64,000 nucleotides of DNA from JAWKZG01 sp041396125. GTDB lineage: Bacteria; Pseudomonadota; Gammaproteobacteria; Competibacterales; Competibacteraceae. The translations under genes were made by a program, and so were the position numbers. Under the pieces are notes generated by a model, which made no database searches, was not told where the DNA came from, and was given only the letters and a program-made list of their open reading frames with translations. Below are positions 18,327 through 27,492 of the stretch, piece by piece. The stretch's first letter is position 1. Each line of letters begins with the position of its first letter. Where the stretch lies: assembly GCA_041396125.1 (NCBI GenBank), contig JAWKZG010000016.1:62001-126000 (forward strand), in the 5' to 3' direction.

Positions 18327-20744
18327 CTACACATCCAGATTTGTGACCAGCAGGGCATTCTGCTCGATAAAATCCCGTCTCGGCTCAACCTGATCGCCCA
18401 TCAGTGTGGTGAACACTTCGTCAGCAGTGATCGCATCTTCGATACGTACCTGCAACAGACGCCGGGTTTCCGGATCCATGGTAGTTTCCCACAGCTGATC
18501 AGGATTCATTTCGCCCAGACCTTTATAGCGTTGCACCCCCAGGCCACGACTGGCTTCCGCCAGTATCCAGTCCATCGCCTGCTCGAAACTGCTGACCGGC
18601 TGGGAACGGCCACCGCGGCTGATTTCTGCTCCTTCGTCGAGCAAATCCCGCACCCGCTCACTCAGCTTGGCGATCTTTTGATATTCCGGTGATTCGAAAA
18701 ACTCCTGAGTCAGCCGGATGTCCTTGTCGTTACCGTGAGTACGCCGGGTGACGACAATCGCGTAATCAGGACGTCCTTCCCGCGCCTGCACTTTGACAGT
18801 GTAACTCGAACGCTCACTGCTGCGATTGTTAAGCTGTTCACGGAGTTGATCAGCCCAGGCGTCAAGACTGGGTTCTGACAGCAGTTGCTCACGTGTCATC
18901 ACGGGTAACTGCGTCAGTAATTTGAGCAGATCGCTGTCGTAACGATTAGCCAGCCGCTGAATCATATTCATTACAGCAATTTGAATCCGGGCCAGATCTT
19001 CCAGACCTGGACCGCTCAGCGGGGGAGCATCCGCATTGACGCGCAGGCTGGCACCATCCAGACCGCTGTTTAGCAGGTAAGCGGACAGCTCATGCTCATC
19101 CTTGACATAGCTTTCCTGCTTGCCACGCTTGATTTTAAACAGCGGCGGCTGGGCGATATAAATATAGCCGCGCTCGATCAGCTCCGGCATCTGCCGGTAG
19201 AAAAACGTGAGCAACAACGTACGAATATGCGAGCCGTCCACATCAGCGTCAGTCATGATGATGACGCGGTGATAGCGCAGCTTGTCTGGATCGAATTCTT
19301 CTTTGCCGATACCGCAGCCCAGCGCAGTGATCAGTGTGCCGACTTCTGCCGATGACAGCATCTTGTCGAAACGGGCTTTTTCGACGTTCAGGATTTTACC
19401 TTTGAGCGGTAACACTGCCTGAAAACGCCGATCCCGACCTTGTTTGGCCGAGCCGCCGGCGGAATCACCCTCGACGATGAATAGTTCAGACTGGCTGGGA
19501 TCTTTTTCCTGACAATCGGCCAGTTTGCCAGGCAAACCGGCAATATCCAGAGCCCCTTTACGGCGGGTCATTTCGCGCGCCCGGCGGGCAGCTTCGCGGG
19601 CTCGGGCAGCTTCGACGATTTTACCGGTAATCGCACGCGTTTCGGCAGGAAATTCCAGCAAAAACTCCTGCAGGCGCTCGCTCATCACCGACTCCACTGT
19701 ACCTTTGACTTCGCTGGACACCAGCTTGTCTTTGGTCTGCGAGGAGAACTTGGGATCCGGCACCTTGACTGACAGTACCGCAGTCAGACCTTCACGCGCA
19801 TCATCACCCGTGGTAGCGACTTTGGCTTTTTTAAGAATACCTTCACCGTCCATGTACTGGTTCAGGGTGCGGGTGAGTGCGCTGCGAAACCCTGCCAGGT
19901 GCGTACCACCATCACGCTGGGGAATATTATTGGTGAAGCAGAAAATATTTTCCTGATAGGAATCATTCCACTGCAGCGCTACTTCGACGGCAATACCGTC
20001 ACGGTCGGTATTGCAATAAAAAACGGTCGGATGAAGCGGGGTTTTATTGCGGTTCAGGTGTTCAACAAACGCACGAATGCCACCCTGATATTCGAACACA
20101 TCACGCTTGCCGCTGCGCTCGTCAAACAGTTCGATGCGTACACCCGAATTCAGAAACGACAGTTCGCGCAGCCGCTTGGTCAACACATCGTAATGAAATT
20201 CGATGTTGGTGAACGTCTTGGCGCTGGGCTTGAAGTGGATTTCCGTACCGGTTTCGGTGGTCTCACCGATGACGCTCAGTTCGCTGGCCGGATCACCAAA
20301 ACTGTAGTGTTGTTCGTAAATCTTGCCATCGCGCCGAATCACCATCCGCAGGGATTCTGACAGGGCATTGACCACCGACACCCCGACGCCGTGCAAACCA
20401 CCGGAAACCTTGTAGGAATTGTCGTCGAATTTACCGCCGGCGTGCAGCACGGTCATGATGACTTCAGCCGCCGGACGGCCTTCGCCTTCATGCCAATCGA
20501 CCGGTATACCGCGGCCATTGTCGACCACGGTAATGGATTCATCGGAATGGATTTTGACCTGGATCGTGTCGCAGTGACCGGCCAGGGCCTCGTCGATGGC
20601 ATTATCCACCACCTCGAACACCATATGGTGCAGGCCGGTACCGTCGTCGGTATCGCCGATGTACATCCCAGGGCGTTTGCGAACAGCATCCAAACCCTTG
20701 AGAACTTTAATATTATCAGACGTGTAGGCTAGCGCTTCGCTCAT
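18327..20744 (-). CDS. gyrB: DNA gyrase subunit B
   Basis: 805 residues, matching E. coli GyrB. Gyrase introduces negative supercoils; subunit B supplies the ATPase. Seen in order: ATPase (GHKL) motifs near the start (DAVRKRPGMYIGDTDDGTGL, VVDNAIDEALAGH), the transducer, the TOPRIM site (VEGDSAGGSAKQGRDR; DADVDGSHIRTLL), and the C-terminal QRYKGLGEMNPDQLWETTMD. The start is the ATG at 20744 (MSEALAYTSDNIKVLKGL); a GTG three codons earlier is less like the family. It lies 28 bases downstream of recF in the dnaA, dnaN, recF, gyrB order. Confidence 0.97.
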   Translation of the reverse strand: MSEALAYTSDNIKVLKGLDAVRKRPGMYIGDTDDGTGLHHMVFEVVDNAIDEALAGHCDTIQVKIHSDESITVVDNGRGIPVDWHEGEGRPAAEVIMTVLHAGGKFDDNSYKVSGGLHGVGVSVVNALSESLRMVIRRDGKIYEQHYSFGDPASELSVIGETTETGTEIHFKPSAKTFTNIEFHYDVLTKRLRELSFLNSGVRIELFDERSGKRDVFEYQGGIRAFVEHLNRNKTPLHPTVFYCNTDRDGIAVEVALQWNDSYQENIFCFTNNIPQRDGGTHLAGFRSALTRTLNQYMDGEGILKKAKVATTGDDAREGLTAVLSVKVPDPKFSSQTKDKLVSSEVKGTVESVMSERLQEFLLEFPAETRAITGKIVEAARAREAARRAREMTRRKGALDIAGLPGKLADCQEKDPSQSELFIVEGDSAGGSAKQGRDRRFQAVLPLKGKILNVEKARFDKMLSSAEVGTLITALGCGIGKEEFDPDKLRYHRVIIMTDADVDGSHIRTLLLTFFYRQMPELIERGYIYIAQPPLFKIKRGKQESYVKDEHELSAYLLNSGLDGASLRVNADAPPLSGPGLEDLARIQIAVMNMIQRLANRYDSDLLKLLTQLPVMTREQLLSEPSLDAWADQLREQLNNRSSERSSYTVKVQAREGRPDYAIVVTRRTHGNDKDIRLTQEFFESPEYQKIAKLSERVRDLLDEGAEISRGGRSQPVSSFEQAMDWILAEASRGLGVQRYKGLGEMNPDQLWETTMDPETRRLLQVRIEDAITADEVFTTLMGDQVEPRRDFIEQNALLVTNLDV

Positions 20745-20772
20745 GAAATCCACTTACCGGTCAAAAAAGCAA

Positions 20773-21873
20773 TTATACCACGTCGCAGCCTGCCTGAACT
20801 GCTCCATTCATCAATCGAAAGATATTCGCCTCGGGCCAGGCTGAGATCGGTAAAATATCCGGTTCTATGGCCGTTATCAGCAGTTGCACCGGCTGCTCTG
20901 CCAGGCTTTGCATGATGCGCAAGCGTGACTGGCTGTCCAGTTCAGCCGGCAGATCGTCGATCAGCAAGGTGCAGCGACGCCCCTGCCGTTGATAAAACAG
21001 GCGGGCCTGCGCCAGTACCAACGCACTGACCAGCAGTTTCTGTTGCCCGCGCGATACACTTTCCGCCACCGCACGACCATCGACACGGAGAATAAAATCC
21101 GCCCGCTGCGGGCCGTGGCGAGTATGTCCCTGTTGCCGGTCCAGTACAAAATCACGCCGCAGCACATCCAGCAGCGTCAGATCCTGAGTCCAGCCACGGC
21201 GGTACTCCAGGCTCAGTTTGCCCATCCCCAAAATCGACTGTGCCAAAGGCTGTAATTCTGTTAACAGCTCGGTACAAAAAGTCTGGCGCAAGCTGTTCAA
21301 TTGCTCGCCGGCATTGGCCAGCTCAATATCCCAGGCGCTCACGCCGCGTTCGTCGCCCCGGCGGCCCAAAGCGGAATGGCGCAAGGCTGAATTACGCTGC
21401 CGCAAAGCGATATTGAAACGCTGCCATAACGGCCAGAAGGTGGCTTCATTGTGGAACAACCCCCAGTCCAGGAAGCGGCGGCGCAGCTGCGGACCATCAT
21501 CCAGCAGGCGGTGACTGTCGGGATTAAGCAGCAAAACCGGTAAATGCGCAGCCAGCTCGGCCAGGGAACGGGCCGGCTGCCCGTCCACCCGAATAGTGAC
21601 AGCCTGTGCACTGCGCTGGATACCGATGGGAATTTGCCGACCGCCGCTATTTACCCAGGCCAGTAAACGGAAGGCTGTCGCCTGATGGTGGATCAGAGGC
21701 TTCAGCTGCCGACTGCGAAAGGAACGGGTGCGGCCCAGATAATACAGGGCCTCCAGAATGCTGGTTTTACCGGACGCGTTGGGTCCGGCAATCAGGTTCA
21801 GTCCATCGTTCAATTCCAGCCGCGCCTGGCGCAGATTGCGAAAATCCGTGATATCCAGAACGGCTACGGTCAT
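20773..21873 (-). CDS. recF: RecF, DNA gap repair protein
   Basis: 366 residues. RecF, with RecO and RecR, loads RecA at single-strand gaps. Visible are Walker A (AGPNASGKTSILEALYYL), the ABC-type signature SRGQQKLLVSALVLAQA and Walker B (TLLIDDLPAELD). It lies 24 bases after dnaN on the same strand, in the standard origin cluster. Confidence 0.95.
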   Translation of the reverse strand: MTVAVLDITDFRNLRQARLELNDGLNLIAGPNASGKTSILEALYYLGRTRSFRSRQLKPLIHHQATAFRLLAWVNSGGRQIPIGIQRSAQAVTIRVDGQPARSLAELAAHLPVLLLNPDSHRLLDDGPQLRRRFLDWGLFHNEATFWPLWQRFNIALRQRNSALRHSALGRRGDERGVSAWDIELANAGEQLNSLRQTFCTELLTELQPLAQSILGMGKLSLEYRRGWTQDLTLLDVLRRDFVLDRQQGHTRHGPQRADFILRVDGRAVAESVSRGQQKLLVSALVLAQARLFYQRQGRRCTLLIDDLPAELDSQSRLRIMQSLAEQPVQLLITAIEPDILPISAWPEANIFRLMNGAVQAGCDVV

Positions 21874-21897
21874 TCCTTTTACTAATCAAACAATTGC

Positions 21898-22995
21898 TTA
21901 CAGGCGCATCGGGCTGATGACGTAACGGCTATCCTCGGATTCAGCCTCACGTAACAGGCAACTGCTGTTGGCATCGTTGAAGAAGATTTTTACCAGTTCA
22001 CCCTGTAAAGCACCCATGGCATCAAGCAGATAGGCAACATTAAAACCAATTTCCAGCGACCCGCCACTGTAATTGACTTCGATTTCCTCTTCAGCCTCTT
22101 CCTGTTCCGGATTATTGGCCTGGATGCGTAGCAGCCAGTCTTCCAGATTCAGCCGTACCCCTCTGTTTTCATTAGATAAAATAGAGGCTCGACTAAGTGC
22201 TGACCGCAGTTGATTACGATCAGCAACCAGCACCCGTTCGCTTTCCACCGGGATAGCCCGCTGATAATCGGGAAATTTGCCGTCGATCAGTTTGGAAGTA
22301 AAGCGGATATCACCCAGGGCAATATGGATATGGCTGCTGCCGAGCTTGATTTCGACGTCACTGTCATCATCCGCCAATAGTCTTGAGAGCTCCTGTACGC
22401 CTTTCCTGGGCACGATCACCTGCTGACCCACGTCTACCTCAATATGCGCTGGTTTATCGCTCAGCGCCAGCCTGTGGCCGTCAGTAGCAACTGCTCGCAG
22501 GGTGTTGTCACCGACTTCAAACAATAAGCCGTTCAGGTAGTAGCGGACATCCTGCTGAGCCATGGCAAACTGGGTGGCTTCGATCAGTGCTTTCAGGTCA
22601 CGCTGGCGCAGGGTAATACTGCCTTGCACGTCGAATGACTCCAGCGTCGGCATGTCCTCCACCGGCAAAGTAGCCAGGGCAAACCGGCTGCGACCACTGC
22701 GCAGTTGGGCTTTAGCACCTTCGACGGTCACCGAGACCTGCTCACCTTCCGGCAAGGCCCGCAGGATATCCAGCAGTTTCCGGGCCGGCAGTGTTGCCTT
22801 GCCATCGTCTATCGCCAGCAGGTTATCCCAGGCGGATAGTTCCACTTCCAGATCAGTGGCGGTAAACAACAACTTGCTGTCTTCAGCAATGACCAGCACA
22901 TTCGACAGGATCGGCAAAGTCTGCCGGCGTTCCACAACGCCGATTACATGTTGCAGCAGAGCGAGTAACTGCTCGCGTTGCGTTTCGAGTTTCAT
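21898..22995 (-). CDS. dnaN: DNA polymerase III beta clamp
   Basis: 365 residues, forming a ring-shaped dimer around DNA. The start is the ATG at 22995 (MKLETQREQLLALLQHVIGV, the family N-terminus); the longer frame adds 44 unrelated residues. Landmarks are RRQTLPILSNVLV, NGLLFEVGDNTLRAVATDGHRLA and the C-terminal YVISPMRL, with the usual PMRL ending. It is separated from dnaA by the 414-bp origin. Confidence 0.96.
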   Translation of the reverse strand: MKLETQREQLLALLQHVIGVVERRQTLPILSNVLVIAEDSKLLFTATDLEVELSAWDNLLAIDDGKATLPARKLLDILRALPEGEQVSVTVEGAKAQLRSGRSRFALATLPVEDMPTLESFDVQGSITLRQRDLKALIEATQFAMAQQDVRYYLNGLLFEVGDNTLRAVATDGHRLALSDKPAHIEVDVGQQVIVPRKGVQELSRLLADDDSDVEIKLGSSHIHIALGDIRFTSKLIDGKFPDYQRAIPVESERVLVADRNQLRSALSRASILSNENRGVRLNLEDWLLRIQANNPEQEEAEEEIEVNYSGGSLEIGFNVAYLLDAMGALQGELVKIFFNDANSSCLLREAESEDSRYVISPMRL

Positions 22996-23145
22996 TGCAC
23001 TTATAGCCTCGTAAATTTTCCCAAAGTATCCGTATCTGAATGGCCAGTGATTTCTGACTGGCCAAAACCTCCACCAGATCCTGAACAGGGTGTAAAGGTC
23101 ACTCGCTGGATTTTGTGCTGTCAGCACATGTCCATCCAGGAGCGC

Positions 23146-23381
23146 TGTTAATTAATATATATACTTATATATATACTTATTATTATTAAGCAGAGGGTTT
23201 TCTGTGGATAACTTTTCTGTATTCATTAATAATCAATAGCTTAATATGTGTTTTACCTGTGGATAAGTCTGTGGATAAGCTGTGGATAAGTTGTGGATAA
23301 GTCGGGAGGGAAAAGTTATCCACATTTTATCCACAGACTTATCCACAGGAAAACCCCTAGTTATCCACAATTTTATCCACA
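23146..23381. other. oriC: Chromosome replication origin (oriC): AT-rich region and ten DnaA boxes
   Basis: The 414-bp gap between dnaN and dnaA. Ten perfect 9-mers are present. TGTGGATAA lies at 23203, 23258, 23270, 23281 and 23292; the opposite orientation TTATCCACA lies at 23316, 23327, 23339, 23361 and 23373. Boxes point head to head about a centre near 23308, mostly spaced 11-12 bp, about one helical turn. An AT-only or nearly AT-only stretch at about 23150-23190 (TTAATTAATATATATACTTA and on) is the likely unwinding element, on the dnaN side. DnaA loading here would open the duplex. Confidence 0.93.
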
Positions 23382-23409
23382 GGCATGTTAAGCGCATGAT
23401 TATACTAGG

Positions 23410-24786
23410 TTATGTCGATAAAGTGATCATCAGATTAGTAAAATCCTCACGAATGGTTTCATCGCTCTGCTGGAGTTCTTTTACCTTTCTGATCGCATGT
23501 AAAACAGTCGTATGATCCCGTCCACCGAACGCTTCTCCGATCTCCGGCAGGCTGTGGCTTGTCAAATCTTTTGCCAGCGCCATAGCGATCTGACGGGGGC
23601 GGGAAAAAGCCCGCAATCGACTGTTCGAACATAAATCCGAGACCCGGATTTTGTAATAGTCCGCCACAGTTTTCTGGATATTTTCTATCGTGACCAGCTT
23701 ATCGTGCAGCACCAGCAGATCGCTTAACGCCTCTTTGGTGAAGGTTAAGGTGATCTGCTTGCCGGTAAACTGGGAGTTGGCATGGACACGGCGCAGCGCG
23801 CCTTCCAGCTCACGCACATTGGACCGAATGCGCTGGGCGATGAAAAAAGCGACTTCGTCCGGCAAGTGAATATTGGCCTGCTGGGCTTTTTTCATCAGGA
23901 TCGCGACCCGGGTTTCCAGTTCCGGCGGCTCGATAGCCACGGTCAAACCCCAGCCAAAGCGGGACTTGAGCCGCTCTTCCACACCGTTAACTTCACGCGG
24001 ATAGCGGTCACAGGTCAAAATAACCTGCTGGCGACCTTCCAATAAATTATTAAAAGTATGAAAAAACTCCTCTTGTGAGCGCTCCTTGCCCGCGAAAAAC
24101 TGAATATCGTCGATTAACAAGGCGTCCAACGAACGATAATACTGTTTAAAGTCGTTGATCGAGTTGTGCTGCAAAGCCCGCACCATATCGGCGACAAAAT
24201 GCTCGGAATGCAGATAAGCGATCTTTGCTTCCGGATTGCGGGTACGGATGGTATTGCCCACGGCATGCATCAAATGGGTTTTACCCAGCCCCGTACCGCC
24301 GTAGATACATAATGGGTTATAGGCTTTGCCTGGATTCTGGGTGACTTGCAGGCAAGCAGCCCGGGCCAGCTGGTTGGATTTTCCCTCAACAAAGTTGTCA
24401 AAAGTAAAGTCAGGGTTTAAATTACTGCTTTTAGGCGTATTTTCAGATGGGACTTCGACCAGCAGCGGTTTTTTCGTCGTACTGGGAGAGATCGGATTGG
24501 CGGCCGCTTCAGCTGCTGCTGACTCGCGCATAGCTGTTTGCCGGCTGCTGCCGATTTCCAGCAAGACATGAATGCCATGACTGGGAAAACGTTTTGCAAG
24601 CGCGGTTCGGATATGTTCCAGATGATGACCTTTTACCCAATCCAGTACAAAACGATTGGGTGCCAGCAGGCGCAGCTGGTCTTCTCCCTCGATCGCATGC
24701 AGTGGTCGAATCCAGGTATTCAGTTGTTGCTCGGAGAGATCTTGTTCCAATAATTCCAAGCAAGATTTCCAGATGGATTGCTCCAC
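23410..24786 (-). CDS. dnaA: Chromosomal replication initiator DnaA
   Basis: 458 residues, GTG start at 24786 (MEQSIWKSCLELLEQDLSEQ). Domain I is followed by a variable linker, the AAA+ domain with Walker A (YGGTGLGKTHLMHAVGN) and Walker B (DALLIDDIQFFAGKE), and the DNA-binding domain IV with AMALAKDLTSHSLPEIGEAF and GGRDHTTVLHA. It binds the boxes at 23203-23381. DnaA-box-like sites upstream (24830-24851) suggest autoregulation. Confidence 0.97.
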   Translation of the reverse strand: MEQSIWKSCLELLEQDLSEQQLNTWIRPLHAIEGEDQLRLLAPNRFVLDWVKGHHLEHIRTALAKRFPSHGIHVLLEIGSSRQTAMRESAAAEAAANPISPSTTKKPLLVEVPSENTPKSSNLNPDFTFDNFVEGKSNQLARAACLQVTQNPGKAYNPLCIYGGTGLGKTHLMHAVGNTIRTRNPEAKIAYLHSEHFVADMVRALQHNSINDFKQYYRSLDALLIDDIQFFAGKERSQEEFFHTFNNLLEGRQQVILTCDRYPREVNGVEERLKSRFGWGLTVAIEPPELETRVAILMKKAQQANIHLPDEVAFFIAQRIRSNVRELEGALRRVHANSQFTGKQITLTFTKEALSDLLVLHDKLVTIENIQKTVADYYKIRVSDLCSNSRLRAFSRPRQIAMALAKDLTSHSLPEIGEAFGGRDHTTVLHAIRKVKELQQSDETIREDFTNLMITLST

Positions 24787-24829
24787 TCCAGGCTCCCGGA
24801 TGACGTGCTAAAGATGACAGATTCTAGGG

Positions 24830-24851
24830 TTATTCACAGATGTTATCCACA
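24830..24851. promoter_or_regulatory. Two DnaA boxes in the dnaA-rpmH intergenic region
   Basis: TTATTCACA (24830-24838, one mismatch) and TTATCCACA (24843-24851, perfect), 13 bp apart, 44-65 bases upstream of the dnaA start. Their position suggests DnaA autoregulation of dnaA and possibly of the divergent rpmH unit. Binding is inferred. Confidence 0.65.
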
Positions 24852-25012
24852 ACTGATCATTATGCGGCAAATTTGCATTGACGACAGGTCTTGACAGCGT
24901 ACGGGGTAACGATTAAGTTTGCCGGTCTTTGTCTTTTCACCAGCCAGCTAATATTTAGCTGGCATGTTAGATACACGTTGTATCTGTTATATCTGTATCA
25001 AAGGTATAGAAA

Positions 25013-25147
25013 ATGAAACGCACTTTTCAACCCAGTAATTTGCATCGCAAACGCACCCACGGCTTTCGTGCCCGTATGGCGACCAAAGGCGGTCGCGCAG
25101 TGATTAAGGCACGTCGTGCCAAAGGGCGTGTGCGGCTTACGCCTTGA
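25013..25147 (+). CDS. rpmH: 50S ribosomal protein L34
   Basis: 44 residues, short and very basic: MKRTFQPSNLHRKRTHGFRA at the start and RRAKGRVRLTP at the end, the full L34 family sequence. It is the first gene of the rpmH, rnpA, yidD, yidC, mnmE unit, divergent from dnaA. Too short for a length-filtered gene list but unmistakable by sequence and position. Confidence 0.97.
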   Translation: MKRTFQPSNLHRKRTHGFRARMATKGGRAVIKARRAKGRVRLTP

Positions 25148-25151
25148 CGGA

Positions 25152-25517
25152 GTGAGTAATGCGCGCTTTCCCCGGCGCGCGCGCTTACTGAGTAAAGCGG
25201 ATTTTGACCGTGTTTTCAGACAAGCGGCTAAATCCGGTGACCGTTATTTTACCGTACTGTATCTGCCCAATGGGCTCGGTCATGCCCGTTTGGGCTTAGC
25301 GATATCCCGTAAAGCCGCGCGTTCCGCCGTTGTGCGAAATCGTATCAAGCGGATGATCCGGGAGCGTTTCCGTTTAAACCAGCATTGCTTGTCGCCTTTG
25401 GATATCGTGGTGATAGCCCGCCCGCAACTCGCCGGGGAAGATCCGGTCGCTTTATGCCATTCCATCGAACGGCATTGGCGCAGATTAGTCTCCAGAATAG
25501 ACCCAAACGCATCATGA
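25152..25517 (+). CDS. rnpA: Ribonuclease P protein component
   Basis: 121 residues, the basic subunit that helps the RNase P RNA cut tRNA 5' leaders. The start is taken as the GTG at 25152 (VSNARFPRRARLLSKADFDR) with ACGGA upstream, 4 bases after rpmH. An in-frame ATG at 25116 lies inside rpmH and would add 12 residues. The family signature is RNRIKRMIRERFR with KAARSAVVRN before it. It overlaps yidD by four bases. Confidence 0.93.
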   Translation: MSNARFPRRARLLSKADFDRVFRQAAKSGDRYFTVLYLPNGLGHARLGLAISRKAARSAVVRNRIKRMIRERFRLNQHCLSPLDIVVIARPQLAGEDPVALCHSIERHWRRLVSRIDPNAS

Positions 25518-25762
25518 TAAGTAAGGTTTTGCTCGCGCCGATACTTTTTTACCGCTGGTTTATCCGGCCGGTACTGGGTAACCATTGCCGATTTTACCCG
25601 AGCTGTTCACAATACGCGCTCGAAGCCATCGATAAACACGGTAGTGCCAAAGGCTCCTGGCTGGCGCTGAGACGCATTTTGCGCTGCCACCCCTGGCATG
25701 CCGGCGGGGTCGACCCGGTGCCCGACGTTCACCAACCTGGAATTCAACAAGATACTCGCTGA
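25514..25762 (+). CDS. yidD: Membrane protein insertion efficiency factor YidD
   Basis: 82 residues. The start is the ATG at 25514 (MISKVLLAPILFYRWFIRP), overlapping the rnpA stop as ATGATAA. Family landmarks: CRFYPSCSQYALEAI, RRILRCHPWHAGGVDPVP. An amphipathic helix at the N-terminus associates with the inner membrane, and the protein aids YidC. It ends on TGATG shared with yidC. Confidence 0.94.
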   Translation: MISKVLLAPILFYRWFIRPVLGNHCRFYPSCSQYALEAIDKHGSAKGSWLALRRILRCHPWHAGGVDPVPDVHQPGIQQDTR

Positions 25763-27438
25763 TGGAAAATCAACGCCTTATTTTAGTTATCGCGCTCGGC
25801 TTGGTGCTGTTCCTGATCTGGCAAGCCTGGATGGAAGAGCAAATGGCGCTTAATCCACCACCAGCCCAGACTTCACTTAGCACACCATCCGCCACCGCAC
25901 CGGATAGCCCGGGCCAATCTGGTACTGGCCCGGTCGCCGGCGACGTGCCTCTGGCACCAGGCGCTACTGCAGCCAGCGCTGTACCCAGCACACCTGCTAC
26001 TGGCACCAGCCAGCGCATCAAAGTGATCACCGATCAGTATGTCGCCGAGATCGATACGCGCGGCGGCAGTTTAGTGCATGCCGGTCTGCTCCAGTACCCG
26101 GAATCGCTGCAGCAGCCAGACCAGCCGTTTGCTCTGCTGAGCGATAACCCGGTCAATTTATTTATTGCTGAGTCCGGCTTGCAGGCCACCGCGGGCATAG
26201 CACCTGGGCGTGACCAGGTTTTCCAGGCCGCGCAAACCGAATACAAACTGGCAGACGGTCAGAATTCACTGGAAGTACCGCTGAGCTGGAGCGATGAATC
26301 CGGTCTCACGATCACCAAAATCTACACGTTCCATCGTGACCGCTTCACCATTGATGTGGTGCACCGGATCGAAAACAGCAGTGACGCCGAGTGGCGTGGC
26401 AGCCAGTACCGGGAGCTGGTGCGACGGCCGCCGAATGAATCGCGTGGCCTGGGCGCTGTGTATACCTATACCGGTGGTGTCATTTCTACCCCCGAGCAAA
26501 AATACGAGAAGATTGATTTTGGCGACATGGCTGAAACTAATCTGGATCTGGACGTTGCCGGCGGCTGGATTGCAATGATCCAACACTATTTTCTCGGTGC
26601 CTGGATTCCGGCGCAGGACGAACTCAATAAATTTTACAGCCGGGCTCTGGGCGATGGCCGTTATCGTCTGGGTATGGTCAGCGCGGAGCAGACTGTCGCG
26701 GCAGGACAGACCGGAACATTTGCCACCCAGCTGTATGTCGGCCCCAAAATCCAGGAACGCCTGGAAGGTCTGGCACCCAATCTCAGCCGTACGGTTGATT
26801 ACGGCTGGCTGTGGTTTATCGCCGAACCGCTGTTTGTCATCCTGAAATGGCTGCACGGCCTGCTCGGCAACTGGGGTTGGTCGATTATCCTGCTGACCGT
26901 CATGATTAAAGCGGTGTTTTTCAAGCTGTCCGAAACCAGTTACCGCTCCATGGCCAATATGCGCAAGCTGGCACCCAAGCTGCAGCAGATGAAAGAGCGT
27001 TACGGCGATGATCGCGCCAAGCTCAATCAGGCAATGATGGAGATGTATAAGAAGGAGAAGATCAATCCCTTGGGCGGCTGTCTGCCCATACTGGTGCAGA
27101 TCCCGGTTTTTATCGCGCTGTACTGGATGTTGCTGGAAAGCGTCGAGTTGCGTCAGGCACCGTGGCTGGGCTGGATTCAGGATTTGTCCACCAAAGATCC
27201 GTATTACATCCTGCCGCTGATCATGGGCGTCAGTATGTTTATCCAGCAAAGACTCAATCCTACGCCGCCCGATCCCATCCAGGCCAAAGTCATGATGGCG
27301 CTGCCGGTGGTGTTTACTTTCTTCTTCCTGTGGTTTCCGTCCGGACTGGTACTGTACTGGGTAGTCAATAACGTGCTGTCGATTACGCAGCAATACATCA
27401 TTACCAAACGGGTGGAGGCCGGTACGGCCAAAACTTGA
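25762..27438 (+). CDS. yidC: Membrane protein insertase YidC
   Basis: 558 residues. It inserts and folds inner-membrane proteins alone or with Sec. An N-terminal membrane anchor (LILVIALGLVLFLIW) is followed by a Pro/Ala/Ser-rich linker, a large periplasmic beta domain (about residues 90-340), and the conserved five-helix core beginning WLWFIAEPLFVILKWLHGLL and including NPLGGCLPILVQIPVFIALY. Full length for gammaproteobacteria. It overlaps yidD by one base and precedes mnmE by 54 bases. Confidence 0.97.
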   Translation: MENQRLILVIALGLVLFLIWQAWMEEQMALNPPPAQTSLSTPSATAPDSPGQSGTGPVAGDVPLAPGATAASAVPSTPATGTSQRIKVITDQYVAEIDTRGGSLVHAGLLQYPESLQQPDQPFALLSDNPVNLFIAESGLQATAGIAPGRDQVFQAAQTEYKLADGQNSLEVPLSWSDESGLTITKIYTFHRDRFTIDVVHRIENSSDAEWRGSQYRELVRRPPNESRGLGAVYTYTGGVISTPEQKYEKIDFGDMAETNLDLDVAGGWIAMIQHYFLGAWIPAQDELNKFYSRALGDGRYRLGMVSAEQTVAAGQTGTFATQLYVGPKIQERLEGLAPNLSRTVDYGWLWFIAEPLFVILKWLHGLLGNWGWSIILLTVMIKAVFFKLSETSYRSMANMRKLAPKLQQMKERYGDDRAKLNQAMMEMYKKEKINPLGGCLPILVQIPVFIALYWMLLESVELRQAPWLGWIQDLSTKDPYYILPLIMGVSMFIQQRLNPTPPDPIQAKVMMALPVVFTFFFLWFPSGLVLYWVVNNVLSITQQYIITKRVEAGTAKT

Positions 27439-27492
27439 GGAGGTCTGCCTCCCCGGCCATGAAACCGTACTCAAGACTCTACTGAGAAGGCG

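Noticed and set aside
26266..27474. 402-codon open frame on the minus strand opposite yidC
   Set aside because: It lies antisense to an unambiguous yidC in phase with its codon pattern, and its sequence looks like a translated complement. No RBS or family is seen.
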